Below, in pieces: positions 7,601-16,573 of a stretch of DNA of 64,000 nt. This stretch comes from JAZDFC01 sp043808235 (lineage in GTDB: Bacteria; Bacteroidota; Ignavibacteria; Ignavibacteriales; Melioribacteraceae). Numbering within the stretch: position 1 is the first letter of the stretch; every line of letters begins with the position of its first letter. Under the pieces are notes generated by a model. It was not told the DNA's origin and did not search any database. It worked only from the letters and a program-made list of their open reading frames with translations. Position numbers and translations under genes: made by a program. The stretch is from contig JAZDFC010000012.1 of assembly GCA_043808235.1 (NCBI GenBank), positions 1 to 64,000 on the forward strand. The letters are read 5' to 3'.

Positions 7601-9673
7601 TTTTGGCAGCAGGCTGAATTCCCGGTATTTTATAATTACACAATAGATGCAATTGCTGCAAAGAATAATTTGGTTCTTGCTTACAGCTCGCAAGATGGTT
7701 TGGCATTATCAACCGATAGCGGTGATAATTGGTTCTCTGTAGATACTCTTCATAACTTTTTAAGTGTTGCAATTACTAATTCAGGATATTTATTTGCGAT
7801 TGACCGATCCGTTAGTATTTTATACCGTTCAACTGACTTAGGAAAAACATGGTTGAAGTTGACCGGTCAATTGCCCTATTATCTTGAAGATATTATTGTT
7901 GATCCTAGTGATAACCTTTTCGTGAATGGTGGTTCATTCGGTGTTTACCGTTCAACAGACTATGGTGAAACATGGACAGCACAAAATAATGGAATTAATT
8001 TAAGTATTTCAAAAATAACGAACATTTCTGTAAACCGCAGCGGGATACTTTCTCTTTCTACAAAAAAAGAAATCTATAAATCAACAGATAGAGGGGATTC
8101 ATGGTTTAAAATAAGTAATGTAGGAGCCGGTTATTTGGCTGTAAATTCATTAGGGCATATTTTTACAAAAAAATTTAAGGATGCGGACCATTTGACGGAC
8201 AGTTTGTACAGAACAACCGACGATGGCGCAACATGGAAAACATTAAAATATTTTTATGGAAATTTACTGTTTATTGATCCGGAAAACGATGCCATTTTAA
8301 CAAGTGGTGTAGGCGGGTCAGTTGAAAATTATTCGGTTTCCTTCAACAATGGCGATTCTTGGGGAACATATAAAGTCGGTTATATACTAAGAGATTTAGC
8401 ATGTAACGGTGAATGCTACTTTTGGGGAACCAGTGGTCTGGGTATCTTTAGATCAAATTCATTAACAAGCCAGTGGAACAGCTGTGTTAACGGGTTCCCG
8501 GGCTCTGTTACAAAAGTAAGGTCATTTTTATATAATAATGGATTAATATACGCCGGTACATATAGTTTTGGATTGTATAGTTCGGTGGATAATGGATTTT
8601 CATTTGAAGAACTTAGTTATTGTGCCTACAATATTAATAAGCTCTGCGTATCTTCAAATGGAACTATTTTTTCGCCTTCAACTTCGTCTACCGACAATGG
8701 GGTTAACTGGCACACGGATATATCCGAATATTTTATTGGTCAAAGCCTTTGTGTCAATGATCATACTGTACTGAAAGGAGGGAATATGTATCAAACTGGC
8801 ATAGGAAAAATATACCGCTCAATAGATGACGGTAAAACCTGGAGCGAAGTTCTAAACATACCCGGTCAATACAATTCATTAACTTATTCAATAATTAGTT
8901 TAGCCATTAACTCAAACGGAACTGCGCTTGGGTGCGTTGAAAATATCCATTATCAACCGTATAATGTGAGGTATTATACTATTAGGTCAACCGATTTTGG
9001 TAAAACGTGGAATACTCTTCCTGAAAACAGTAATACGACTCAAAAAATATTGGATTTTATTCGTAACAACAGAGGAGAAATATTTGCGATTACTCCCTAC
9101 GGTCCTTCCATATCAGTCGATGATGGGCTTACCTGGAATTTTGCGGCAGCGCCAGCAAGTCAGGATATAAGATGCATAGCGATTAACTCGATTGACAATA
9201 TATATCTTGGTACCGGGGACAAAGGTGTTTTTGTTTCCTCAGATGACGGAGCCACATGGAATGCAATTAATATCGGACTCACAGATTTGACAGTGAATAC
9301 ATTATCATTTACACCAGAAGGAATTTTGTTAGCAGGGACAGAACATGGAGGAGTATTTAGAAGCATCAATTCAACAACTGTCATCGAGGATAAGAATTTC
9401 AAATCTCCTAATGATTTTTTGTTATCTCAAAACTATCCCAATCCGTTTAATCCGACCACATTAATCAGTTATCAGTTGCCAGCCATTAGTAAAGTACAAC
9501 TAAAAGTATATGATGTGTTAGGGAGAGAAATCGCTACATTGGTTGACGAAGAAAAACCAGCCGGGAATTATAATGTTACTTTTAACGGAGAGGGATTGCC
9601 GAGTGGTGTGTACTTTTACTCTCTGCAAGCGGGGGATTTTCATCAAACAAAGAAGATGTTATTGCTGAAATAA
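7532..9673 (+). CDS. Secreted BNR/sialidase-like beta-propeller protein with T9SS sorting domain
   Basis: A 713-residue exported protein. I start it at the ATG at 7532 (MKKMWATFISLFLVGF), since the alternative GTG at 7520 is not conserved in the third copy of the repeat. The body is made of BNR/Asp-box-like blades, for example YRSTDLGKTWLKL, YRSTDYGETWTAQ, YRSIDDGKTWSEV and VSSDDGATWNAI. Such blades form seven- to ten-bladed propellers in sialidase, Ycf48 and Vps10 families; enzyme activity is not implied. The last ~80 residues are the Por sorting domain (SQNYPNPFNPTTLISYQLP to KKMLLLK). Possible role in surface binding or extracellular polymer contact; the substrate is unknown. Arranged head to tail with close paralogues. 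Confidence 0.87.
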   Translation: MKKMWATFISLFLVGFISITAQDFWQQAEFPVFYNYTIDAIAAKNNLVLAYSSQDGLALSTDSGDNWFSVDTLHNFLSVAITNSGYLFAIDRSVSILYRSTDLGKTWLKLTGQLPYYLEDIIVDPSDNLFVNGGSFGVYRSTDYGETWTAQNNGINLSISKITNISVNRSGILSLSTKKEIYKSTDRGDSWFKISNVGAGYLAVNSLGHIFTKKFKDADHLTDSLYRTTDDGATWKTLKYFYGNLLFIDPENDAILTSGVGGSVENYSVSFNNGDSWGTYKVGYILRDLACNGECYFWGTSGLGIFRSNSLTSQWNSCVNGFPGSVTKVRSFLYNNGLIYAGTYSFGLYSSVDNGFSFEELSYCAYNINKLCVSSNGTIFSPSTSSTDNGVNWHTDISEYFIGQSLCVNDHTVLKGGNMYQTGIGKIYRSIDDGKTWSEVLNIPGQYNSLTYSIISLAINSNGTALGCVENIHYQPYNVRYYTIRSTDFGKTWNTLPENSNTTQKILDFIRNNRGEIFAITPYGPSISVDDGLTWNFAAAPASQDIRCIAINSIDNIYLGTGDKGVFVSSDDGATWNAINIGLTDLTVNTLSFTPEGILLAGTEHGGVFRSINSTTVIEDKNFKSPNDFLLSQNYPNPFNPTTLISYQLPAISKVQLKVYDVLGREIATLVDEEKPAGNYNVTFNGEGLPSGVYFYSLQAGDFHQTKKMLLLK

Positions 9674-9757
9674 ATTATGGGTAAAGTTATGAAAAAAATA
9701 TGGGCTACATTTATAAGTTTATTTTTAGTTGGTTTCACTTCAATTGCGGCACAGGAT
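9500..9757 (+). repeat. Sorting-domain/spacer/leader repeat, copy 2
   Basis: Second copy of the module described at 7343. It joins the sorting domain of the gene ending at 9673 to the leader of the gene starting at 9689. The spacer again carries GGTAAAGTTATGAAAAAA, and the leader again encodes WATFISLFLVGF, followed by TSIAAQD in place of ISITAQD. Confidence 0.7.
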
Positions 9758-11863
9758 TATTTTGAGCAAACGAATGGTCCTCTCGGTGGTTTTATATCAT
9801 CCATAGCAATTGCGTCAAATGGAGATATTTATGCGGGCACATCTGGTTGGGGTTATTTAGGTTATGGAAATATTCCCAACGGTGTAAAAGGTCATGGTCT
9901 TTATCGTTCGACTGATAATGGAGAAATATGGCTGCCAATCAATATTTATTATCATAATATTTTGGCGTTAGGAATTAATTCGGATGGCTGCATTTTTGCT
10001 TTTGGAGAAGAAAACAGTGCAGGCTATTCATACACATGCATTATATTTTCTACGGATAACGGAAATACCTGGTTAGGAAACTCAATAAATATAATTGTAA
10101 ACTGCTTTAGTGCGGACATGTATGGAAGAATCTATGCCGGTACTTCTGAAAATGGGATATATTTTTCGGATGATGATGGAGCGAACTGGCAGCAAATTGG
10201 TTCATCTTCAAATGTTCTTGATATTAATGCGCTTTTAATAGATTCAAGCAATTATATTTATGCCGGTTGCCCGGCTGGTATTTTCAGATCAACAGATCAT
10301 GGCACTAATTGGACAAGGGTAAACTATGGGATAACAAATTCCGATATACGATCAATCGTAAAAAAATCAAACGGGGATATTTTTGCCGGATCATATGGCG
10401 GAGGAGTCTATAGATCAACAAACAATGGTGATAGATGGGAAGAAATAAATGCCGGTTTAGTTAATCGACGGATTAAAACTCTTGCTATTAGTTCAAATGG
10501 AGAAATTTATGCCGGTTCGGACGGTGACGGAGTATTTATTTCAACCGATAATGGAAACAACTGGAATCAAAAAAACTCAGGACTATCTCATAAAAGTGTT
10601 AACTGCTTGGTTTTAGCTGCTAATGGTGATTTGTTTTCGTGTAACCATGGTGGCGGAATTTTCAAACTTAAGGAGAATACTTCCAATTGGGTGCACAATG
10701 GATTAAATATAACGGACATAACGACCTTGATTATAAATGCAGACGGAACCATTTTTGCGAGTGTTTATGCCACTGGCATTTCAAAGTCGACTGATAATGG
10801 GGGTAAATGGGAATACAAAAATGCAGGTATAGCACATCCATATGTAAATGCTTTTGTTACAACTCCCAATGGAAATATTTATGCGGGAACCGGTCATTGG
10901 GGCAGTACGGAGGAAGGTGCAATTTTCAGATCAACGGACGGTGGTGATAACTGGGAACAACAAAAAATACCCAATAATTACATCTATTCGCTGGCTGTTA
11001 ATAAAATAACCGAAGTACTTTTTGCCGGGACGACTCACGGACTTTATTTTTCTTCCGATAATGGTGACAATTGGGAATGTGTTGGTTTTGAAGGACTTCG
11101 AGTACATTCATTATCACTAAATTCAAATGGTGAAGTTTTTGCATTTACAGAAGACGGACTTTTCAGTTCACTAGATAATGGAAGCACATGGAATAATTTG
11201 CATGTTTGGGGAAGTTATATAACAATAGCTCCAGATGATAAAGTATTTTGTATTCAAGGTAAGAAATTAATTGTATCGACTAATAACGGTATAAGTTGGG
11301 ACGAAAAAGATTTGCCAACCGAATATATTTATTGCTTAGTCGCAGATGAATTAAATAAAATTTATCTCGGCAGTTATGGAGCTATATACTCCCTGAAAGA
11401 AACTGAAGAAAACTGGAATGTTTTTAATTCCGGGTTGCCCCGAAATTCCATCAATTCCATTGGCTTTGATGCTGATGGATATATGTATGCTGCAACGGGT
11501 GGTTCGGGTGTTTTTAGAAGTACAAATTCCATAACCGCAATCGAAAATGAGAATAATGTAATACCGAAACACTTTTTGTTAACTCAAAACTATCCCAATC
11601 CGTTTAATCCGTCGACAACAATAAAATATTCAATCCCAACATTGTGTAGTCTCCTCCTTGGAGGGGCGAGGGGTGGGTCAAATGTGATATTAAAAGTATA
11701 CGATGTACTTGGAAGAGAAATCGCAACTTTGGTTAACGAAGAAAAACCGGCGGGAAATTACGAACTTACATTTAACGGAGAGGGATTGCCGAGCGGTGTG
11801 TATTTTTATTCCCTGCATGCCGGAGATTTTCATCAAACAAAGAAGATGTTACTGCTGAAATAA
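9689..11863 (+). CDS. Secreted beta-propeller protein with T9SS sorting domain carrying an in-frame insertion
   Basis: A 724-residue exported protein. The start is placed at the ATG at 9689; an in-frame ATG at 9677 (MGKV) is possible but lies in spacer DNA whose start codon is not conserved in copy 3. After the signal peptide come about ten propeller blades pairing an IYAG(T/S) strand with a loop such as YRSTDNGEIW, FRSTDHGTNWTRV or YRSTNNGDRWEEI. The N-terminus (ANGPLGGF-like: TNGPLGGFISSIAI) resembles that of the gene at 11992. The Por sorting domain is interrupted between SIPT and NVILKVYD by about 11 extra residues (LCSLLLGGARG), encoded by a small palindromic element, yet the frame and the KKMLLLK end are intact. 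Function of the propeller is unknown. Confidence 0.86.
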   Translation: MKKIWATFISLFLVGFTSIAAQDYFEQTNGPLGGFISSIAIASNGDIYAGTSGWGYLGYGNIPNGVKGHGLYRSTDNGEIWLPINIYYHNILALGINSDGCIFAFGEENSAGYSYTCIIFSTDNGNTWLGNSINIIVNCFSADMYGRIYAGTSENGIYFSDDDGANWQQIGSSSNVLDINALLIDSSNYIYAGCPAGIFRSTDHGTNWTRVNYGITNSDIRSIVKKSNGDIFAGSYGGGVYRSTNNGDRWEEINAGLVNRRIKTLAISSNGEIYAGSDGDGVFISTDNGNNWNQKNSGLSHKSVNCLVLAANGDLFSCNHGGGIFKLKENTSNWVHNGLNITDITTLIINADGTIFASVYATGISKSTDNGGKWEYKNAGIAHPYVNAFVTTPNGNIYAGTGHWGSTEEGAIFRSTDGGDNWEQQKIPNNYIYSLAVNKITEVLFAGTTHGLYFSSDNGDNWECVGFEGLRVHSLSLNSNGEVFAFTEDGLFSSLDNGSTWNNLHVWGSYITIAPDDKVFCIQGKKLIVSTNNGISWDEKDLPTEYIYCLVADELNKIYLGSYGAIYSLKETEENWNVFNSGLPRNSINSIGFDADGYMYAATGGSGVFRSTNSITAIENENNVIPKHFLLTQNYPNPFNPSTTIKYSIPTLCSLLLGGARGGSNVILKVYDVLGREIATLVNEEKPAGNYELTFNGEGLPSGVYFYSLHAGDFHQTKKMLLLK
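11642..11680 (+). repeat. Small palindromic element inserted in a sorting domain
   Basis: G-rich/C-rich segment unlike the surrounding AT-rich sequence. Its core is CCTCC-TT-GGAGG at 11653-11664, followed by GGGCGAGGGGTGGGT. Aligned paralogues lack it, so about 33 bases look inserted in frame between two beta-strands of the sorting domain. Similar CTCC/GGAG dyads occur as short dispersed repeats in Bacteroidota; kinship with those is inference. Confidence 0.5.
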
Positions 11864-11940
11864 AATTTAGGTAAAGTTATGAAAAAAGTATGGGCAACAT
11901 TTATAGGTCTATTTGTATTTGCTTTCGCATCAATTCCGGA
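11690..11940 (+). repeat. Sorting-domain/spacer/leader repeat, copy 3
   Basis: Third copy of the module described at 7343. The sorting-domain half is complete and ends the gene at 11863. The spacer reads TTTAGGTAAAGTTATG, so the upstream GTG/ATG seen in copies 1 and 2 is absent. The leader half (MKKVWATFIGLF) runs only to about 11940 and leads into a short dead-end frame instead of a cargo gene. Confidence 0.65.
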
Positions 11941-11983
11941 AGAGAGTTTGATGAACTCCTTAATAGACATCACAAAACAGTGA
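11879..11983 (+). pseudogene. Orphan T9SS-cargo signal peptide (34 codons), decapitated gene remnant
   Basis: ATG at 11879 reads MKKVWATFIGLFVFAFASI, homologous to the leaders of the two upstream cargo genes. It then diverges and stops at TGA 11981-11983 after 34 residues. No cargo domain follows in this frame; the next gene has its own start 8 bases later. The likeliest origin is a former cargo gene whose body was lost or replaced by recombination just after the leader. Expression as a short exported peptide is possible but unsupported. Confidence 0.6.
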
Positions 11984-11991
11984 GGCGTAAA

Positions 11992-14094
11992 ATGAAAAGA
12001 CGAACCTTTGTTTTACTATTTATTAGTATCATTTTCTATTGTTTCCCATCTTATGCTCAATGGGTGCAAACTAACGGACCATATGGCGGCTTTGTGCAAT
12101 GCTTGGCGGTAAATGAGAATAACCTTTATGCAGGACTGGAAGGTGATGGAACTTATATGTCTACGAATAACGGTGCAAGCTGGATAACCATAAATTCCGG
12201 TGTATATAAATATTTTGCCTTAGAATCGTTAAAAACATTCGGAACAAACCTTATTGCCTTATTTAGTTCCTATATCGCCGGACCCACAATATCTTTTTCC
12301 CAAATATATTTAACTTCTGACAATGGTAATAATTGGATAAATATTAGCGCAGGATTAGGTACTTATCCGATTAAATCTATCGCGACAATCGGAACAAATC
12401 TTTTTGCTGGAGTTTATTTAGATGGTGTTTATAAGTCTGAAAACAATGGTATCAATTGGAATTTGGTAAATACAGGATTAACAAATACAAGAGTATATTC
12501 GCTAGCAGCTATTGGAACAAATCTGTTCGCCGGCACTTGGCAGGGTGGAGTTTTTTTGTCAACGGATATGGGAAACAACTGGCAAAGTGTGAATAACGGT
12601 TTATCGGATACTGAAATTATGAGTCTTATAACTATTGGAACAAATCTTTATGCGATTACATACAATAGTCGAATTTTTATTTCACAAGATAATGGCATGA
12701 ACTGGCAAGAAGTGGGCCTGGGATTGACACAAACTCAAGTTACTTCAATAATCGGTGATGGTTATAACCTTTTTGTTGGGACTAAAAATAACGGTGTATT
12801 TCATTCAACTGATAACGGTACAAACTGGGTAAGTATTAATACAGGACTCATGAATACTGAAATCCTTTCGATTTTATATAATGGGACTAATCTATTTGCG
12901 GGGACTAGTGGCGGCGGCGTATACCAATCCACCAATTTTGGACAAAATTGGCAAACCATTAATTCAGGCTTGAAAGGAACGTATATTAATGCATTTACAA
13001 ATTGTGGGGACAAATTAGTTGCCGGGACATCTGGATCTGGTGTTTTTCTCACGACGGACTATGGCTCTAATTGGACGGCAGTAAATAATGGTTTGAGTGA
13101 TTATAAAATTTCATCACTGATGACAATTGATGATAACATATTCGCCGGAAGTTTTATAGGGGGAGTCGATCTTTCTACTGATTATGGTACAACCTGGATA
13201 AATAAAGAATCCAATTATCATGTACTTTCACTTGCAGTCCTTGAACCATATTTATTTGCCGCAACCGCTGGCAACGGAGTAATCCGGTCCGATGATAACG
13301 GATCTACATGGGAAGAAATCTTTCCCTTTGCTTGTGATGTTTCGATTGGGAATAATTCAGTCTTTTTTGTGACTTCGCAATGGGTTTATTTATCAACTGA
13401 TAACGGAGATAACTGGAATTTTATCTTTAGTCCGCCCGGTTCTTCATCTACAATAATAATTTATGCTACATCTTTAGCAACCATAGGAACAAAAATATTT
13501 GTGGGAACAGATCGTATGGGTGTTTATGTTTCAAGTGATAATGGCACAAACTGGGATCATATTCCAATCCAAAATGGTTCTGCAAATGTGATTCATTGCC
13601 TCGCAGTCAGCGGGATTAATTTATTTGCCGGAACCCAAAGTGGTGTTTATTTGACGACTAATTATGGAAAGGACTGGACTCACTTAGGACCGGATGACCT
13701 TGATGTAAAAATACTAACAATAAAAGACAGTGTACTTTTTGCAGGATCTTATTACGGTAGTTATCCGGGAGTTTGGAAAAGATCGTTAACTGGATTAACA
13801 GGAATTGAAAATGAACAAAATAATATTCCAATAAATTTTTCTATATCTCAAAACTACCCCAATCCGTTTAATCCAACGACAATAATTAGTTATCAGTTAC
13901 CAGTTTTCAGTAAAGTACAATTAAAAGTATTTGATGTGCTAGGAAGAGAAGTTGCATCATTGATAAACGAAGAAAAACCGGCGGGAAATTACGAAGTCAC
14001 TTTTAACGGGGAGGGATTGCCGAGCGGCGTATATTTTTACTCTCTGCATGTCGGAGATTTTCATCAAACAAAAAAGATGATATTTTTAAAATAA
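11992..14094 (+). CDS. Secreted beta-propeller protein with T9SS sorting domain
   Basis: A 700-residue exported protein. The ATG at 11992 gives a proper signal peptide (MKRRTFVLLFISIIFYCF, cleavage near SYAQ); the frame is open upstream to 11890 but that stretch is charged and overlaps the orphan leader. The body is a regular run of ~43-residue blades built as TIGTNLFAGT, then VYxSTDNGxNW, then xxVNxGL. At least twelve units can be counted by eye, more uniform than in its neighbours. The Por sorting domain covers the last ~80 residues (SQNYPNPFNPTTIISYQLP) and ends KKMIFLK, slightly off the usual KKMLLLK. It belongs to the same cargo family as the upstream genes, but its leader is not part of the repeated module. 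Function unknown. Confidence 0.87.
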   Translation: MKRRTFVLLFISIIFYCFPSYAQWVQTNGPYGGFVQCLAVNENNLYAGLEGDGTYMSTNNGASWITINSGVYKYFALESLKTFGTNLIALFSSYIAGPTISFSQIYLTSDNGNNWINISAGLGTYPIKSIATIGTNLFAGVYLDGVYKSENNGINWNLVNTGLTNTRVYSLAAIGTNLFAGTWQGGVFLSTDMGNNWQSVNNGLSDTEIMSLITIGTNLYAITYNSRIFISQDNGMNWQEVGLGLTQTQVTSIIGDGYNLFVGTKNNGVFHSTDNGTNWVSINTGLMNTEILSILYNGTNLFAGTSGGGVYQSTNFGQNWQTINSGLKGTYINAFTNCGDKLVAGTSGSGVFLTTDYGSNWTAVNNGLSDYKISSLMTIDDNIFAGSFIGGVDLSTDYGTTWINKESNYHVLSLAVLEPYLFAATAGNGVIRSDDNGSTWEEIFPFACDVSIGNNSVFFVTSQWVYLSTDNGDNWNFIFSPPGSSSTIIIYATSLATIGTKIFVGTDRMGVYVSSDNGTNWDHIPIQNGSANVIHCLAVSGINLFAGTQSGVYLTTNYGKDWTHLGPDDLDVKILTIKDSVLFAGSYYGSYPGVWKRSLTGLTGIENEQNNIPINFSISQNYPNPFNPTTIISYQLPVFSKVQLKVFDVLGREVASLINEEKPAGNYEVTFNGEGLPSGVYFYSLHVGDFHQTKKMIFLK

Positions 14095-14142
14095 GCCTTT
14101 GTTTCCGTATCCAGCTAATTTCAAAATTACATTGAGAAAAAA

Positions 14143-16344
14143 ATGTCAAAAAAATTCTTAATTATTCTTTTACTTCTTACTGCTTTTCTGGAAATAAATG
14201 CGCAATTCAACAAAGATTCACTATGGGGAAAGGATGTACCGAATTCCGATAATTATTTAATCGGAGATTATAATGGGGACGGACTGCCGGACAAATTGAG
14301 AATTGATAATAATAGCGGCTGGTTGGTAGCACTTAATTCCGGTATCAAGTTTCTTGGCGAAGAAACTTGGGCTTTTAATGAAGATGTTGCAGAAGCAATA
14401 ATTTATGTTGGAGACTTTAACGGCGATTTGATGGCGGATGTGGTTACATTTCGAATTGCTTCGGGAGAATGGAAAGTATCATTGACTCGGCAGGATTCAT
14501 TAACAGGAAAATATTCCTTTTGTCAGCCTGTTGTGTGGGCAGATGGAATCTTTCAAAACGTTTTTAATCATTTCATCGGTGATTTTAACGGTGATGGTCT
14601 CGACGATATTATGGCTTATTCAAATGGCTGGCAGGTTATAACATCTAACGGTAAAAGTTTTAATCGGTTGAAGACATGGAAAAATTCCGAAACATCCGAA
14701 GTAAACCAGGAGAAAATTTTCATCGGTGATTTCAACGGCGACGGATTTTCGGATATTGCAATATATCGTGATAAAGATACATGCGGAATCGGCAAAGATG
14801 TTTGGCTTGTTTCGCTTGCCAATAAGAATTCATCGTTTTCACCATTTGTTTGTTGGGCTTCAGGTCAGGGCGAAGGGTCAAACGGTCATTTCTTCGGCGA
14901 TTTAAATGGAGATAGAAAATCTGATAAGTTGAACTACTATTCCGGAAACGGAGGAGCATTGTATGCTTCCATCTCATCGGGAAATGAATTTGAAGATGAG
15001 AAATTTTGGATATCGGGGAATATTAAAGATATAAAAGAAGTTTTTGCAGGTGATTTCAACGGGGATAATTTATGCGATGTTGCGACTTTGAATAGTGAAG
15101 GAGAATGGTACGTAAATTTAAATACTACTCCACATGAAAAAGTTGTTGCCTGCTGGTTCACAAACTGGTATTTCCCAGGTTGCGGTTTATGGGGGAATGA
15201 CAAAAGGGATATAAATAAAACTCCCGTTGTTGGCTGGCCGGAAACTCAGCCTGTCCAGGGTGAACTGTATAATTCCAATAACCGAAAGACGATTGAGATG
15301 CAAATAGACGCGATGATTAAAGCGGGAATAACTCTGATTATTGTTGATTATACAAATGGATGGAAGAATTATGCGGATACGACAAAGTGGGAGGATGATA
15401 CTGCGCATGCAGCAACAAACACTCTTTTTTCAATAATGAATGAAAGACGACTTCGAAATAAACCATATATCAATATTGCAATTGGATTAGGGAAAGAATT
15501 TTGGGGTCCGAGAAGTTTTAAAAGACTCAGTTGGCAATGGACCGGCTGGAGCGAACAATATAAAAAACAAAAATCAACATTGGATGGAATATCGCAATTA
15601 TATATTAAACAATACCCTGTCATTTATTTTAATTATTTGAGCAAGCCTTTAATAATAATCTGGCATTGGCTCGGCGATGATTTCCCGCCGCGTGAAGACG
15701 GAGAAAATATTCCACTCTGGCATTTCAACGATTTTACTATTAAGGAATCCGTTAATTGGTCATCTACCTTTACCGAGCGCGCAGGCCCGGTTTCGGGTGT
15801 AACGGATGTATTTATTAATGGGATGGATACAAAAAGATACTGGGGCTGGGGTGCAGAAATTCCCCAGCCTTACAATAGTGAATGTATGTCGGTAATGCCC
15901 GGCACATACAATTGGCCGGGTTATTATGCAACACGCACGCGTCCCGCAGAAAGACTTCGAGGCGAACCCTATTCGGGAAGTTATTATATCGAATCATGGG
16001 AAAGAGTTATAAAGATGAATCCAAACATTGTATTAATTTGTGATTGGAATAACTGGAACGAAGAAACAGCAATTGAAGGATGTGTTGGTGAAAATTCTTG
16101 GGAAGATTTAAACGGCGAAAAAACTTTCGACTGGTATATGAAAATTACAAAGTACTATTCGAATATATTTTTACACAATTCGCTAAATGTTGGAACATAC
16201 ATAAAACAGGATGGACTATCGAATGTGTACAAGTGGTCTGGCTCCAAATTAGAAATTCTTGAAAGTGATTACAAACCTATCCGAGAACCTATAATTAAAT
16301 TGCCTATGGATTGGATGCTAAGGCATGGTTACTGGAGATTTTAA
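14143..16344 (+). CDS. Secreted FG-GAP/VCBS-repeat protein with GH99/GH71-like glycosidase domain
   Basis: A 733-residue exported protein with signal peptide MSKKFLIILLLLTAFLEINA. Residues ~38-330 hold six FG-GAP/VCBS-type repeats with calcium-loop-like cores (GDYNGDGLPD, GDFNGDLMAD, GDFNGDGLDD, GDFNGDGFSD, GDLNGDRKSD, GDFNGDNLCD). From ~335 the sequence changes to a TIM-barrel-like domain starting ACWFTNWYFPGCGLWGN. It has AGITLIIVDYTNGW and a late DWNNWNEETAIEG, resembling the WNEW(x)E strand of GH99/GH71-like and WbsX-type proteins. A glycan hydrolase is plausible, but the catalytic residues were not identified with certainty. Unlike its neighbours it has no Por sorting domain, ending at WMLRHGYWRF, so its export beyond the periplasm is unclear. 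Confidence 0.75.
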   Translation: MSKKFLIILLLLTAFLEINAQFNKDSLWGKDVPNSDNYLIGDYNGDGLPDKLRIDNNSGWLVALNSGIKFLGEETWAFNEDVAEAIIYVGDFNGDLMADVVTFRIASGEWKVSLTRQDSLTGKYSFCQPVVWADGIFQNVFNHFIGDFNGDGLDDIMAYSNGWQVITSNGKSFNRLKTWKNSETSEVNQEKIFIGDFNGDGFSDIAIYRDKDTCGIGKDVWLVSLANKNSSFSPFVCWASGQGEGSNGHFFGDLNGDRKSDKLNYYSGNGGALYASISSGNEFEDEKFWISGNIKDIKEVFAGDFNGDNLCDVATLNSEGEWYVNLNTTPHEKVVACWFTNWYFPGCGLWGNDKRDINKTPVVGWPETQPVQGELYNSNNRKTIEMQIDAMIKAGITLIIVDYTNGWKNYADTTKWEDDTAHAATNTLFSIMNERRLRNKPYINIAIGLGKEFWGPRSFKRLSWQWTGWSEQYKKQKSTLDGISQLYIKQYPVIYFNYLSKPLIIIWHWLGDDFPPREDGENIPLWHFNDFTIKESVNWSSTFTERAGPVSGVTDVFINGMDTKRYWGWGAEIPQPYNSECMSVMPGTYNWPGYYATRTRPAERLRGEPYSGSYYIESWERVIKMNPNIVLICDWNNWNEETAIEGCVGENSWEDLNGEKTFDWYMKITKYYSNIFLHNSLNVGTYIKQDGLSNVYKWSGSKLEILESDYKPIREPIIKLPMDWMLRHGYWRF

Positions 16345-16390
16345 AATAATAGATGGTTTTTATTAAAATTATTATTGCATAATGTATTAA

Positions 16391-16530
16391 GGTTATAGAT
16401 TTGGGAGTAATAAGAATAGAATTGCGGCAGTAATTAACAAAGATGAACCGCCAAGAAGATATGATTTTACGTTTATGTGAGGAATTGCATTAGTTGCTAA
16501 ATGAAATTCTCATCAATCATAAATTTTAAG
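16391..16530 (+). pseudogene. Decayed T9SS sorting-domain fragment
   Basis: In one frame this gap reads NRIAAVINKDEPPRRYDFTF, which aligns without gaps to REVATLVNEEKPAGNYEVTF of the sorting domains. Over 17 codons I count 33 of 51 identical bases. Just downstream, SHQS followed by a stop and ILR matches FHQTKKMLL, with stops and an internal deletion between. It is therefore a remnant of a former cargo gene, in the 229-base gap between two living genes. No other gene is seen in 16345-16573. Confidence 0.6.
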
Positions 16531-16573
16531 AGTGCAAAAATTGACCCTAATAAAAGATGAATGAGGCTAGAAC

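Noticed and set aside
7532..14094. Regular short repeats that could suggest a CRISPR or satellite array
   Set aside because: The periodicity (~130 bases) comes from propeller blades in open reading frames; repeats are degenerate and there are no spacers or cas genes.
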